Shown piece after piece: positions 26,983 through 34,994 of a stretch of DNA of 64,000 nucleotides. The notes beneath the pieces are model-generated. The model did no database searches. It was not told the origin of the DNA and worked only from the letters and a program-made list of their open reading frames with translations. The first letter of the stretch is position 1, and each line of letters starts with the position of its first letter. The stretch comes from Flavobacteriaceae bacterium. GTDB taxonomy: Bacteria; Bacteroidota; Bacteroidia; Flavobacteriales; Flavobacteriaceae. The translations under genes and the position numbers were made by a program. The stretch covers positions 1,954,321 to 2,018,320 of the forward strand of contig CP031964.1 of the NCBI GenBank assembly GCA_003443635.1, in the 5' to 3' direction.

Positions 26983-26989
26983 TAGCTTT

Positions 26990-27175
26990 TTATAATCCAA
27001 ATTGGGAACAATCACAATCTGTACCAAATTGTAAAACTCCTTGTCCAGAACCAAACAATTCACATGCTTCACGGCATAACTCCGTAATAGTTCCTCCTGA
27101 ATTTGAACAGGAACCATTTATTAATTGTAATTCTAGTTTGTTTAAAGTTTTACCTAATCCTTTTAAATTTTTCAT
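26990..27175 (-). CDS. Cys-rich precursor peptide with double-glycine-type leader (type A, copy 1)
   Basis: A 61-residue peptide. The leader is MKNLKGLGKTLNKLELQLINGS, which ends in a Gly-Ser cleavage-like site, and the core has five Cys residues. This leader (MKNLK.LGK.L.K.E....INGG) is typical of bacteriocin-like or RiPP precursors in Bacteroidota. The frame extends upstream to another ATG, but the MKNLK start matches the sister gene at 28089-28268. No maturation or C39 peptidase gene is nearby. Function unknown; likely a secreted peptide, signal or toxin. Confidence 0.78.
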   Translation of the reverse strand: MKNLKGLGKTLNKLELQLINGSCSNSGGTITELCREACELFGSGQGVLQFGTDCDCSQFGL

Positions 27176-27193
27176 AATTAAAGTTTTAATATT

Positions 27194-27246
27194 AAAACCA
27201 TGAACATTTAATGGCATTCACGATATCTGCCAATTCCTCGCGCGAT
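27194..27246 (-). promoter_or_regulatory. Repeated leader upstream of type A peptide gene 1
   Basis: A 53-base block ending 19 bases before the start codon that is nearly identical to 28292-28344 upstream of the second type A gene. On the minus strand it contains TTGGCAGATATCG and, 20 bases after the TTG, TAAATGTT, which may be a weak Bacteroidota promoter. GGCA and TGCC can also form a small hairpin. Confidence 0.6.
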
Positions 27247-27312
27247 TAGTTAAAAGTAAGAAACAATGTACAGGTATTTATATAAGAATTTGTTAAAACT
27301 ATAGTACGGTAG

Positions 27313-27465
27313 TTAAGTAAAAACTCTAAGAACTAAAAATATAAGAAAGAATATAATACAAATTATGAAAACTGCTCTTGATTGAAAGGATTCAAATAAA
27401 CTATAAATCGGTATTATAAAAAGTATTATTAAAATTAATATAAGTTTATTCCCAATTTTTTTCAT
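27313..27465 (-). CDS. Small two-helix membrane protein, 50 residues
   Basis: A short open frame that is almost entirely hydrophobic: MKKIGNKLILILIILFIIPI, a short polar turn (SLFESFQSR), then a second hydrophobic stretch ending LRVFT. It lies in the precursor-peptide cluster, 137 bp upstream of type A gene 1 and 34 bp downstream of another tiny membrane frame. Size and location would suit an immunity or export accessory. T-rich minus-strand DNA can give hydrophobic frames by chance, so this is tentative. Confidence 0.42.
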   Translation of the reverse strand: MKKIGNKLILILIILFIIPIYSLFESFQSRAVFIICIIFFLIFLVLRVFT

Positions 27466-27499
27466 AATCCAAATAGAAACAAACTAAAAATAGTAAGTT

Positions 27500-27637
27500 T
27501 TAACTTTTTTGTTTTTTTAAATTAGTAAATAAAAAAAATAGTCCCGTAAGAAAAAATGGAAGACTTATTAAAAAATTAGAAGTAAGCCAATAATTCAAAA
27601 AAGAAAAGAAGAAAAAAATAATAGAAAAGATTTTCAT
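27500..27637 (-). CDS. Small hydrophobic protein, 45 residues
   Basis: A second tiny frame beginning MKIFSIIFFFFSFLNYWL, with a short break (TSNFLISLP), a second hydrophobic run and a basic tail KKQKS. The positive C-terminus and two-helix plan are like small membrane immunity proteins. Composition bias makes a chance frame possible; the basic tail and the neighbouring similar frame are the reasons for listing it. Confidence 0.4.
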   Translation of the reverse strand: MKIFSIIFFFFSFLNYWLTSNFLISLPFFLTGLFFLFTNLKKQKS

Positions 27638-27696
27638 AAATAATAATGATTTAATCAAAAATACAAACTTTTATAATAAAAAAAGGTTTCGTAAAA

Positions 27697-27718
27697 GTAA
27701 AAGCGAACCGAAGCTCGC
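27697..27718 (-). terminator. UUCG-loop terminator after type B peptide gene 1
   Basis: On the minus strand GCGAGC-TTCG-GTTCGC forms a six-pair stem (one G-T pair) closed by a C(UUCG)G loop and followed by TTTTAC. It begins 8 bases after the stop of the peptide gene at 27726. Confidence 0.8.
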
Positions 27719-27725
27719 TAGTTAT

Positions 27726-27863
27726 CTAAGGCCTAGTATTGGTTGTTATACTATTAGTGCCTCGGACACGGATTTGTGGAGGAGGTGAAGTAATTAAACC
27801 TACAGAACCTCCATACACTTTAATGGGGTTCTTAATTTCGAATTCTTTGAATTTTTCTAGCAT
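27726..27863 (-). CDS. Short precursor peptide with MLEKFK-type leader (type B, copy 1)
   Basis: A 45-residue peptide. The leader MLEKFKEFEIKNPIKVYGG is nearly the same as that of the gene at 28431-28565, while the core after the GG differs completely (TSPPPQIRVRG, then several Thr and Asn and a final Pro). A conserved leader ending in GG with a variable core is the hallmark of a ribosomally made, post-translationally modified or processed peptide. No modifying enzyme lies in the window. The core has no Cys, unlike type A. The gene is closed by its own UUCG-loop terminator. Confidence 0.75.
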   Translation of the reverse strand: MLEKFKEFEIKNPIKVYGGSVGLITSPPPQIRVRGTNSITTNTRP

Positions 27864-28050
27864 AAATATATTTTTAAGAATTTAATAAAACTACTAATTT
27901 AAAAAAGGATTAACTAATTGAGAGATTAAAAAAGTTAATACTATAAATAAATGTTTAAATTAAACATATAACCAGTGATGTAAATATTGAAATACTGTAG
28001 AATTAATGAAAATTATGGAATGAAGAAAGTAGTAACAACTTCGATCTATT

Positions 28051-28072
28051 AAAAAAGCGAGCCGAAGCTCGC
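28051..28072 (-). terminator. UUCG-loop terminator after type A peptide gene 2
   Basis: On the minus strand GCGAGC-TTCG-GCTCGC is a perfect six-pair stem with a UUCG loop followed by six T residues, 16 bases after the stop of the gene at 28089. Confidence 0.85.
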
Positions 28073-28088
28073 TAGTATCTAATCTTTC

Positions 28089-28268
28089 TTATACACATAT
28101 ATGACACCCATCAGGCATAATTTGACATACATCAGATCCTGCACATGCGAAATAACTTTCAGGAGGAACACCAGGTAGGCATTCAAAGCATTCATTGCCT
28201 TCTCCTCCATTAATTTGTTTCTGTTCGTTTTTGTTTAGGGATCTTCCTAAAGTTTTTAAATTTTTCAT
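28089..28268 (-). CDS. Cys-rich precursor peptide with double-glycine leader (type A, copy 2)
   Basis: A 59-residue peptide. The leader MKNLKTLGRSLNKNEQKQINGG has a proper Gly-Gly end and is clearly related to type A copy 1. The core of 37 residues has six Cys (CFEC, FAC, DVC, GCHIC), enough for three disulfides or thioether cross-links. Like copy 1 it is preceded by the 53-base repeated leader. Its product is probably exported and cleaved after GG, but no peptidase-exporter is encoded nearby. Confidence 0.78.
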   Translation of the reverse strand: MKNLKTLGRSLNKNEQKQINGGEGNECFECLPGVPPESYFACAGSDVCQIMPDGCHICV

Positions 28269-28291
28269 AATAAAAAGTTTTAAAATTATTT

Positions 28292-28344
28292 AAAACCGTG
28301 ATCATTTAATGGCATTCACGATATCTGCCAATTCCTCGCGAGAT
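28292..28344 (-). promoter_or_regulatory. Repeated leader upstream of type A peptide gene 2
   Basis: The second copy of the 53-base block at 27194-27246, with about four differences. In this copy the ATG inside the block opens a nine-codon frame (MPLNDHGFK) that ends before the real start, whereas in copy 1 the same ATG is in frame with the peptide. Confidence 0.6.
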
Positions 28345-28401
28345 GAAATAATAATACATCTAAAATAAAAAATAAAATTAATATGTTAGTATATAAGAAA
28401 A

Positions 28402-28424
28402 TAAAAAAACGAACCGAAGCCCGC
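28402..28424 (-). terminator. UUCG-loop terminator after type B peptide gene 2
   Basis: On the minus strand GCGGGC-TTCG-GTTCGT forms a stem with several G-T pairs and a UUCG loop, followed by a run of T residues. It starts 6 bases after the stop of the gene at 28431. Confidence 0.7.
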
Positions 28425-28430
28425 TTTTCT

Positions 28431-28565
28431 CTATGTTAATGGAGTACCGGCAGAACCAGGATATTTGGCAATAACAAGCTGGTCCTCTTCTAAAAGATTC
28501 GAAGAACTACCTCCAAAAACTTTTATAGGATTTTGAATTTCAAATTGTTTAAATTTTTCTAACAT
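28431..28565 (-). CDS. Short precursor peptide with MLEKFK-type leader (type B, copy 2)
   Basis: A 44-residue peptide with leader MLEKFKQFEIQNPIKVFGG, differing from type B copy 1 at only a few positions. Its core is unrelated: SSSNLLEEDQLVIAKY, then PGSAGTPLT. The sharp change from conserved to variable sequence at the GG supports a leader/core design. It is the first gene of the four-peptide series on the minus strand (order B2, A2, B1, A1). Confidence 0.75.
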   Translation of the reverse strand: MLEKFKQFEIQNPIKVFGGSSSNLLEEDQLVIAKYPGSAGTPLT

Positions 28566-28666
28566 AACTATAATTTTTTTAAATTATTAATAACTCAAGA
28601 TAATAATTATAACAACAATCAACAACTGCTTTTAAAAAAGATAATTCGCATATAATATTATCACGT

Positions 28667-28762
28667 TTATAAATCAACAGGCCTTACCTTATGAATGACT
28701 TCTGTACTTATCCAATAAATGTTTGACAACTCACCTTCTTCTATAAAGTCGGATTTTTTCAT
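28667..28762 (-). pseudogene. Collapsed PD40 lipoprotein gene (31 codons)
   Basis: The frame runs MKKSDFIEEGELSNIY, then WISTEVIHKVRPVDL and a stop. The last 23 residues match the C-terminus of the PD40 protein at 30055-30981 ([19 protein letters not shown]), and MKK matches its signal peptide start. Everything between has been lost, leaving start and end joined in frame. It sits between the peptide cluster and the beta-lactamase-like gene and marks the left border of the PD40 array. It could still be translated, but not as a functional propeller. Confidence 0.75.
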
Positions 28763-28786
28763 TGCTTAATTTTATACTGTTTATTG

Positions 28787-29983
28787 TTACTTAATAAAAG
28801 CGGGCAGGATTCTTGTCGCTACTACAGATACAGGATCATCAACTTCACGATGGGTAGTAGTCACAATAACCAGATCAAGCTCTTCAATCACAATGATCGT
28901 TTGTCCACTGCCGCCTCTGGCTGCTTTACTCAAATAACTTTTACCTCCTACAAACAAATCGGCCTGCCACCAGAAATAACCATAAGCTGTACCAGAAACA
29001 CCACCAGCGGTACGATCATGTTCATCACTTTGATCAACAATTTTACTGGTCGCTCTTGCAATAAATGTTTCCGGAACAAGTTGTTCTCCATTCCATTGGC
29101 CTTTGTTGATCGTCAATATTCCCCATTTGAGCATATCTCGAGATATCATGCTCGTACCACTTCCTGATCTTGGCAAGCTACTAATATCATCAGTCAGCCA
29201 ACTATAATTAGTGATGGACATTTTGTCAAGGAGTTCATGTTTAATAAAATCTTTGGCCATCCCCGGTACGACAGCGTCAATAACTTGCATTACCAATCTT
29301 GGGTTGAAATTGCCGTATAAAAAGTTTTGAGACTCTAAGGTAATAGGCGAACTATATTCAAGAAGAGTCTGAACTAGGCCTTGACCCTTTAACGAAGCAG
29401 AAGTTTTTTTGAATCTTTCTCTCTGTTCTTTACTGATGTTAAGCCCTCCACGCATTGTCAATGCTTGGTGTAGTGTAATCTTTTCTACACCTTTCACAAA
29501 TTTTGTTGAATCTAAGTTTTTGAGAAAACTGACCAGCGGCTTGTCTAAATCGGCCATAGTAAGATATCCTAACTGGATAGCACGACCAAGTGCTAGACTA
29601 GTATAAGATTTGGTCACTGACGCTTGTGAATGAGGGAGGTTTATACGACCACGTCTATAGTAGGATTCAAACAAGAGCTTGTTCTTGTGAACAATAAGGA
29701 AACTGTCAAAGTTACCATATTTATTATCTGCAATATCCTGCGCCAGTTTAAGAATCATTGCTCTATTTCCACCATCTACACCTAATTTGCCTACTAATAT
29801 ATCATCTTGTCTTTCCATTGGTGCTGCATCAATAAAGGCTTTTTTGAGATAAGGAATCTCACTGTATGAGAGCATGGTTTCGGCGACTGTAACCTCCGGT
29901 GCACGGTTATCACTTTGTTGGGCAAAGCCATTATTTGTTAGTATAAGAAGTATTAAAATTAGAAATTCTGTTTTGCTTTTCAT
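28787..29983 (-). CDS. Exported beta-lactamase-like serine hydrolase
   Basis: A 398-residue protein with signal peptide MKSKTEFLILILLILTNNGFAQ. The nucleophile motif is S122-V-T-K125 in SQASVTKSYTSLALGRAI. The typical helix after it and TLHQALTMRGGLNIS follow the class C / esterase pattern, and ARGGSGQTIIVIEEL is the third motif. The Tyr motif lies near GNFNPRLVMQVID and is less clear. Such enzymes cleave D-Ala peptides, esters or beta-lactams in the periplasm. It lies between the PD40 remnant and the PD40 gene at 30055. Confidence 0.82.
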   Translation of the reverse strand: MKSKTEFLILILLILTNNGFAQQSDNRAPEVTVAETMLSYSEIPYLKKAFIDAAPMERQDDILVGKLGVDGGNRAMILKLAQDIADNKYGNFDSFLIVHKNKLLFESYYRRGRINLPHSQASVTKSYTSLALGRAIQLGYLTMADLDKPLVSFLKNLDSTKFVKGVEKITLHQALTMRGGLNISKEQRERFKKTSASLKGQGLVQTLLEYSSPITLESQNFLYGNFNPRLVMQVIDAVVPGMAKDFIKHELLDKMSITNYSWLTDDISSLPRSGSGTSMISRDMLKWGILTINKGQWNGEQLVPETFIARATSKIVDQSDEHDRTAGGVSGTAYGYFWWQADLFVGGKSYLSKAARGGSGQTIIVIEELDLVIVTTTHREVDDPVSVVATRILPAFIK

Positions 29984-30054
29984 AGTTTTTACTATTTCTA
30001 TTTTCGTTGTTTGACAGCATTAATTTTTAAAATTTTGCATATTAAATATTACAC

Positions 30055-30981
30055 TTATATATCAGATGGCTTTACTTTATGAATAACTTCTGTACTTACC
30101 CAATAAAAATTTGATAACCCACCTTCTTCATTATATCTACCAAAAAATAAATATTTACCATCTGGAGTGATGCTAGGACATGTTTCACCAAAGGTAGAGT
30201 TTACCGATTCTCCAAGGTTAATTGGTTTTGACCATGTTCCGTTTTTTTTCTTAAAACAGACATAGATTTCGTTGTCATTTCTTGCCTCATCTTCTTTGTT
30301 TCTAGCATTTACTACTAAATAATCTTGAGAAGGAGCAATAAAAGCGTGTACCCCAAATTCAATATTAACCTCCTGAGTTTCTGGAAACCTGCCATTCTTG
30401 TTGAATGCATTTTGTATTTTAATATTTCGTCTATCTGATATGTTGGTATAAAAAAAGTCTCCGTTTTTTGCTTGATTCGGATAAAAAACTTTGTCATCAT
30501 TTATAGGTGAATCAAGTCTTCTTGCATTGCTCCAGGAATTCTCTAAACGATCTACATGCCAAATTTTAACATCTGTATTATCTGCGTTAAGCCCTACAAA
30601 ATAAATCTTTTTACCATCTAAGCTAACGAATGGATGCATTTCCTCGTCTTTCTCGCCTTTGGTAAACTTTGCTTTTTTTACAGGCGTCCATTTTTCACCT
30701 TCGAGTTTTGAGAAATAAATATCTGTAAGCCCTCCGTCTTTATTGGCTGAAAAATATACTTCATCTAAATTGGGAGAAAACGAAATACCATGCTCATATC
30801 TTCCGTTAAGTGAGATGGTTCCAGGAGCAAAAATTTCTGGAATCAACCTTGGCGGTTTTTGTCCAAAATAAAGATTTTGTATGGCTGATGATTTGTTGTT
30901 GTTTTTCTTTTGTTTTTTAGTAGTACAAGCGTTTAGAAATACTGTGAATACTATAAATAAAATATAATAGATTTTTTTCAT
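30055..30981 (-). CDS. PD40 (WD40-like) exported lipoprotein, subfamily I
   Basis: A 308-residue lipoprotein (lipobox LNAC, Cys19). After the anchor comes the family signature [19 protein letters not shown], then propeller repeats of PD40 type: [49 protein letters not shown] and [19 protein letters not shown]. Each is a 'S/TPDG-K-xhFF' blade. No enzymatic site is seen; PD40 propellers usually bind peptides or sugars. It differs from subfamily II members of the array by the HVDRLENSWSNA segment and ends STEVIHKVKPSDI. Confidence 0.85.
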   Translation of the reverse strand: MKKIYYILFIVFTVFLNACTTKKQKKNNNKSSAIQNLYFGQKPPRLIPEIFAPGTISLNGRYEHGISFSPNLDEVYFSANKDGGLTDIYFSKLEGEKWTPVKKAKFTKGEKDEEMHPFVSLDGKKIYFVGLNADNTDVKIWHVDRLENSWSNARRLDSPINDDKVFYPNQAKNGDFFYTNISDRRNIKIQNAFNKNGRFPETQEVNIEFGVHAFIAPSQDYLVVNARNKEDEARNDNEIYVCFKKKNGTWSKPINLGESVNSTFGETCPSITPDGKYLFFGRYNEEGGLSNFYWVSTEVIHKVKPSDI

Positions 30982-31018
30982 TTTTTAAACTTTTTAATTA
31001 TTACAGAAAAATATAAGG

Positions 31019-31915
31019 TTATAAATCATCAGGCCTGACCTTATCAATAACTTCTGTGCTCACCCAATAAATAAAATTATCATCATCTTCGTTCCATCTA
31101 CTAAAAAATAAATATTTACCATCTGGAGTGATCCGTGGACCTGCTTCATCAAAAACAGAATTTATCTTATCTCCAAGGTCAAATGGTTTTGTCCATGTTC
31201 CGTCTTGCTTCTTGAAATAGACATAAAGATTAAGGTCCTCAGTTTTATTTCGAGCATCTACCACTAAATAGTCTTGAGATGGGGAAATACACGCGTGAAC
31301 CCCAAATTCAATATTAACTTCTCGTGCTTCGGAAAATTCACCGTTTTTGTTGGGTGCATAATACAGTTTCCTTTTTGAAATATTAAAATAATAAAGATCA
31401 CCGTTTTTAGCTTCAATCGGATTAAAAATGTTATCATCATTTATAGGTGAATCAAGTTGTATTGCATCGCTCCAAGAATTTTCAAGACGGTTTACGTACC
31501 AAATTTTGCTATAATCATTTATAAAATAAATTCTTTTACCATTAGGACTCATAGATGGATGTGATTCATTACTGCTCTTTCCTTTTGTGAAATTTATTTT
31601 CTTAAGATTAGTCCATTTTTTGTTTTCTAGTTTTGAGAAATACACAGTTCCATCCCAGTTTTCGCTTTTTTTCTTAGCCGAAAAATAGAGTTCATCTAAT
31701 TCAGGTGAAAAAGAAATAGCAGCTTCATTTCTTCCTTCTAAAGAAACAATACCAGGAGCAAAAACTTCGGGAATCATGCCTGGTGGTTTTTGTCCAAAAT
31801 AAGGACTTTCTATAATTAGTGAATCATTTTTTTTTGATTCTTGCTTTTTAGGGTTGCAAGCGTTTAAAAAGGATATCAGTGCAAGTACTACAATTATAGA
31901 ATTATAATTTCTCAT
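31019..31915 (-). CDS. PD40 exported lipoprotein, subfamily I
   Basis: A 298-residue sister of the gene at 30055, 37 bp upstream of it, so both are probably on one transcript. Lipobox is LNAC (Cys20). It shares [71 protein letters not shown] and [18 protein letters not shown]. The blade in the middle is slightly shorter than in its neighbour. The AraC regulator gene ends 58 bp upstream and may control this pair. Confidence 0.85.
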   Translation of the reverse strand: MRNYNSIIVVLALISFLNACNPKKQESKKNDSLIIESPYFGQKPPGMIPEVFAPGIVSLEGRNEAAISFSPELDELYFSAKKKSENWDGTVYFSKLENKKWTNLKKINFTKGKSSNESHPSMSPNGKRIYFINDYSKIWYVNRLENSWSDAIQLDSPINDDNIFNPIEAKNGDLYYFNISKRKLYYAPNKNGEFSEAREVNIEFGVHACISPSQDYLVVDARNKTEDLNLYVYFKKQDGTWTKPFDLGDKINSVFDEAGPRITPDGKYLFFSRWNEDDDNFIYWVSTEVIDKVRPDDL

Positions 31916-31973
31916 TGTTCTAAGTATTATTGAATGTTTCTAATTAAGAAAACAAACATACTTCTTAAGAAGA

Positions 31974-32765
31974 TTACCAGTCTTGTAAAATCTTGCTGTT
32001 CTTTTTATAATTGCCAGGAGTTACTCCAACATATTTTTTAAAACTATGCGTAAAATGACTTTGATCATAAAATCCAGATTCAAGTGCAATCTCTACCAAA
32101 GGAACATCACTATAAAAAAGCTTTTTTGAGTTCTCTATTCTAATGGCAGTTAGATATTCCAGAGGAGTTAAACCAATATTCTTTTTAAAGTTTTTTTGTA
32201 GTGAAAATTTATTTACTTTAAATTCTTTTTGTAATGACTCTAAAGTGATTGATTGGTTGTAATTTAGAGACAAGTAATTTAGAATATCGTCAAAAGGTTC
32301 ATTAGTATTTTTCTTTAAGTAAGATGGTTTAACATCGTTTAAAGTATCTAAGAAAAGATTTTCAATGATCTTAAAAATTGAGGTTTCATTTATTTCAAAA
32401 TCACTATTACGATAGGTGATAAAATAAGGAAAGCTTGCCAGGTAAGAATACTCAATATTTATTTTTTTTGAAACATTTTTGATGACATCGTCACTTATAT
32501 AAAGTGCTTTATAAGCCCAAGTATTGTTTTTATTGCTCCAGTTTTTATGGATGGAATAAGGAGGGATTAATTGTAAAGCATTCTTGCTGACCAAAAAATT
32601 TGTATTGTTAAATGCAATGTTTTCACTACCATATTCTATATAAGCCAAACTCCAAGATTGATGAAAATGAAAAGGGAATTTTTTATCAATAAACGTAGCA
32701 GATTTAAGTTCAATGCCGTCTAGTATTGATAGTTTTGTGGTCTTTACTTTGTTTATTTCTATCAT
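31974..32765 (-). CDS. AraC-family transcriptional regulator
   Basis: A 263-residue regulator. The N-terminal 150 residues form a cupin-like ligand domain (PFHFHQSWSLAYIEYG near residues 31-46). The C-terminal part has two helix-turn-helix units: ITLESLQKEFKVNKFSLQKNFKK near 177-199 and PLVEIALESGFYDQSHFTHSFKK near 227-249, ending VGVTPGNYKK. It lies among the PD40 genes in the same orientation. The ligand is unknown. Confidence 0.9.
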   Translation of the reverse strand: MIEINKVKTTKLSILDGIELKSATFIDKKFPFHFHQSWSLAYIEYGSENIAFNNTNFLVSKNALQLIPPYSIHKNWSNKNNTWAYKALYISDDVIKNVSKKINIEYSYLASFPYFITYRNSDFEINETSIFKIIENLFLDTLNDVKPSYLKKNTNEPFDDILNYLSLNYNQSITLESLQKEFKVNKFSLQKNFKKNIGLTPLEYLTAIRIENSKKLFYSDVPLVEIALESGFYDQSHFTHSFKKYVGVTPGNYKKNSKILQDW

Positions 32766-32822
32766 TTACACTAATACTTGAATTATGTATCCAGTTGATT
32801 TTATATAATTATTTTTAGAAAT

Positions 32823-32959
32823 ACCTAAACTATAAAAAAAGAGACTCTGTTTATTAAACTTTTACGTATTTACAATTTCTTTAACCTTTAGGTATGAAGC
32901 AAAATAAATACTTTCATTATTTGATTTTAATGGCTGTTCTCGATCAATAAGGATTTGTA
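32823..32959. repeat. Spacer repeat A with an esterase 3' remnant
   Basis: This 137-base stretch is a close copy of 37302-37439, with small indels. The first part is AT-rich noncoding spacer (TTTACGTATTTACAATTTCTTT). The last part, 32917-32958 on the minus strand, reads TNPY-stop-SRTAIKIK-stop and matches the C-terminus TNPHRSRTVIKIK of the esterase at 37397-38518. A complete PD40-esterase pair therefore once stood here and the esterase was deleted, leaving only its last 13 codons with a nonsense change. Confidence 0.75.
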
Positions 32960-33001
32960 TCATGATATGTACAAGTAGTTTCAAAATTATGAATACTAAA
33001 T

Positions 33002-33925
33002 TTATTGTTCCTTCTTAAAATAAGCCGTTTTTAACTTATGAATAACCTCTGTGCTCACCCAATAAAAGTTTGGTAGTCCACCTTCATCGTTATATCGACT
33101 AAAAAATAAATATTTACCATCTGGAGTGATACTCGGGCTTGTTTCACGAAAATTAGAATTTACTTCATTTCCAAGGTTAATTACTTTTGACCATATTCCG
33201 TTTTTCTTCTTAAAATAGACATAAATATCGCTGTCATTTCTTCCATCTTCTCTGTTTCGAGCATTTACCACTAAGTAATCTTGAGATGGGGAAATAAAAG
33301 CGTGAGCACCACCAATTTCAACTTCTTGTACTTCGGGAAATTTACCATTTTTATTGGGAGCATAATACGTTTTTAGTTTTGAAATATTAAAATAAAAAAG
33401 ATCTCTATTTTTGGTTAGATTCGGATGAATAACTTCATCATCATTTATTGGTGAATCAAGTTGTATTGCATTGCTCCAGGAATTCTCGAAACGGTTTACA
33501 TACCAAATTTTACCGTTCTCAAAATTAGAATCGTAAGCGGTAAAATAAATCTTTTTACCATTAGGGCTGACAAAAGGATGCAATTCTCCAGCTTTTTTGT
33601 CTTTTGTAAAATTTACTTCTTTAGGATTTGTCCATTTTTTGTCTTCGAGTTTTGAAAAATATACACTTGGATTTCCGTCTTCTTTAAATACTCCGAAATA
33701 TACTTCATCCAAATCAGGAGAAAACGAAATACTACCTTCACCTCTTCCGTTGATTGAAACAATACCAGGCGCAAAAATTTCAGGAATTAAGCCTGGGGGT
33801 TGTTGGCCTAGATAGCGATCCTCTAAGGGTGGAAAATCAGAAGTGTTTTTTTTCTGCTTCGTAGTATTGCAAGCATTTAAAAACATTACAAATACAAGTA
33901 TTAAAATAAAATACGGTTTTTTCAT
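33002..33925 (-). CDS. PD40 exported lipoprotein, subfamily I
   Basis: A 307-residue lipoprotein (lipobox LNAC, Cys19) with [19 protein letters not shown] and the blades [51 protein letters not shown] and [19 protein letters not shown]. It is closest to the gene at 30055. Its 5' coding region ([11 protein letters not shown]) is the parent type of the fragment fused to a response regulator at 37083. Downstream is the deleted esterase remnant. Confidence 0.86.
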   Translation of the reverse strand: MKKPYFILILVFVMFLNACNTTKQKKNTSDFPPLEDRYLGQQPPGLIPEIFAPGIVSINGRGEGSISFSPDLDEVYFGVFKEDGNPSVYFSKLEDKKWTNPKEVNFTKDKKAGELHPFVSPNGKKIYFTAYDSNFENGKIWYVNRFENSWSNAIQLDSPINDDEVIHPNLTKNRDLFYFNISKLKTYYAPNKNGKFPEVQEVEIGGAHAFISPSQDYLVVNARNREDGRNDSDIYVYFKKKNGIWSKVINLGNEVNSNFRETSPSITPDGKYLFFSRYNDEGGLPNFYWVSTEVIHKLKTAYFKKEQ

Positions 33926-34083
33926 TATTTAAACTTTTTTAATTATTGAGAATGCATAGCTACAATTGCTCTCGTTATATATTGGTTACTATTATTCGAT
34001 TTATTTGTTTTATGATTTTAAGTTTCAGTCAATTTCTACTCATAAAAAATGATTAAAATAAAGCATATTGTGTTTTAGATTCG

Positions 34084-34872
34084 TTATTCTTTTATCAAGT
34101 CTGATAACCAAATCACACTCCGGAGTGTAGTCATAGGAAATGATGTTTGATGATTACCCTCAACCACAATGTGTTGTAAGGTTAAACTCTCATCGTTTAT
34201 GCTTTTAAGCATGGTAATAAATTTTTCGAAATTAGAGGTGTTTTTTTCCTCCAATATACCATAGGAAATAAAAACATTTGCGTTCAGTTTTTTTCGCTCT
34301 TCAGCTGTAGTAGACTCAAGTTTGTAAATTTTCTGTATAACTTCATGATCAACCCCAAGATCAGGACTACCAAGAATGAAATTTTTAAAGGTATTGGGGT
34401 GATTCGATAATATGTAAGCACCAACTACACCACCCCAAGAATATCCAAAAAAAGTACGTCTTTCATCATCAGCACGGTACTTGCTTTCTACCGTCTTAAA
34501 GACATCTTGACGAAGAAAGTCGTTCACATAACTGTCCAAATTCCCATAGTTCATTCCTTTTGGCCAGCTAAGCCCAACAATAATAACGTCTTCTATCAGA
34601 TTTTCAGTGGCCGCAGATAATATTTCGATATGCTGCACCGGAGAAGTAAAATAGAGTACAGGGTATTTTAAATCTGTGTTTTCTTCATATCCTTCCGGCA
34701 GTTTTATGTAAAGTGTATTTAGTGTATCTGTTTCAGAATTACTGACCTGAATGACCTGGGTTCTGGGCATTTCATATGCCATTGGTGTATCATCGTTTAC
34801 CTTATTTTCTTGAGCAAAGACAGTGTTTAGCGATAATACACAGGTCAATATTAATAATTTTGTTGTTTTCAT
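34084..34872 (-). CDS. Exported alpha/beta-hydrolase, esterase D-like
   Basis: A 262-residue esterase with signal peptide MKTTKLLILTCVLSLNTVFAQ. The nucleophile elbow is GYSWGG in FFGYSWGGVVGAYILSNHP near residue 142, and the entrance strand reads YPVLYFTSPV. The final His is probably in VEGNHQTSFP. Proteins of this family (putative esterase, Fes/IroE-like) cleave esters of siderophores, sugars or feruloyl groups. It sits between two PD40 genes. It lacks the TPR tail seen in other members. Confidence 0.82.
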   Translation of the reverse strand: MKTTKLLILTCVLSLNTVFAQENKVNDDTPMAYEMPRTQVIQVSNSETDTLNTLYIKLPEGYEENTDLKYPVLYFTSPVQHIEILSAATENLIEDVIIVGLSWPKGMNYGNLDSYVNDFLRQDVFKTVESKYRADDERRTFFGYSWGGVVGAYILSNHPNTFKNFILGSPDLGVDHEVIQKIYKLESTTAEERKKLNANVFISYGILEEKNTSNFEKFITMLKSINDESLTLQHIVVEGNHQTSFPMTTLRSVIWLSDLIKE

Positions 34873-34994
34873 GTTTTCTTTCTTTTTGTAATTTTATTGA
34901 ATATTGGTTTGATAATTGGTAGTTAAACTATCTGCACTTAAAGCGATTCGCAACCAATCTTTTTTCTGCATTGATGAACATGTTCTATGGCTTA

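Noticed and set aside
27194-28344. Repeated blocks as a CRISPR array or insertion sequence ends
   Set aside because: Only two copies exist, about 1.1 kb apart, in direct orientation and each directly before a peptide gene; there are no spacers, transposase or target duplications.
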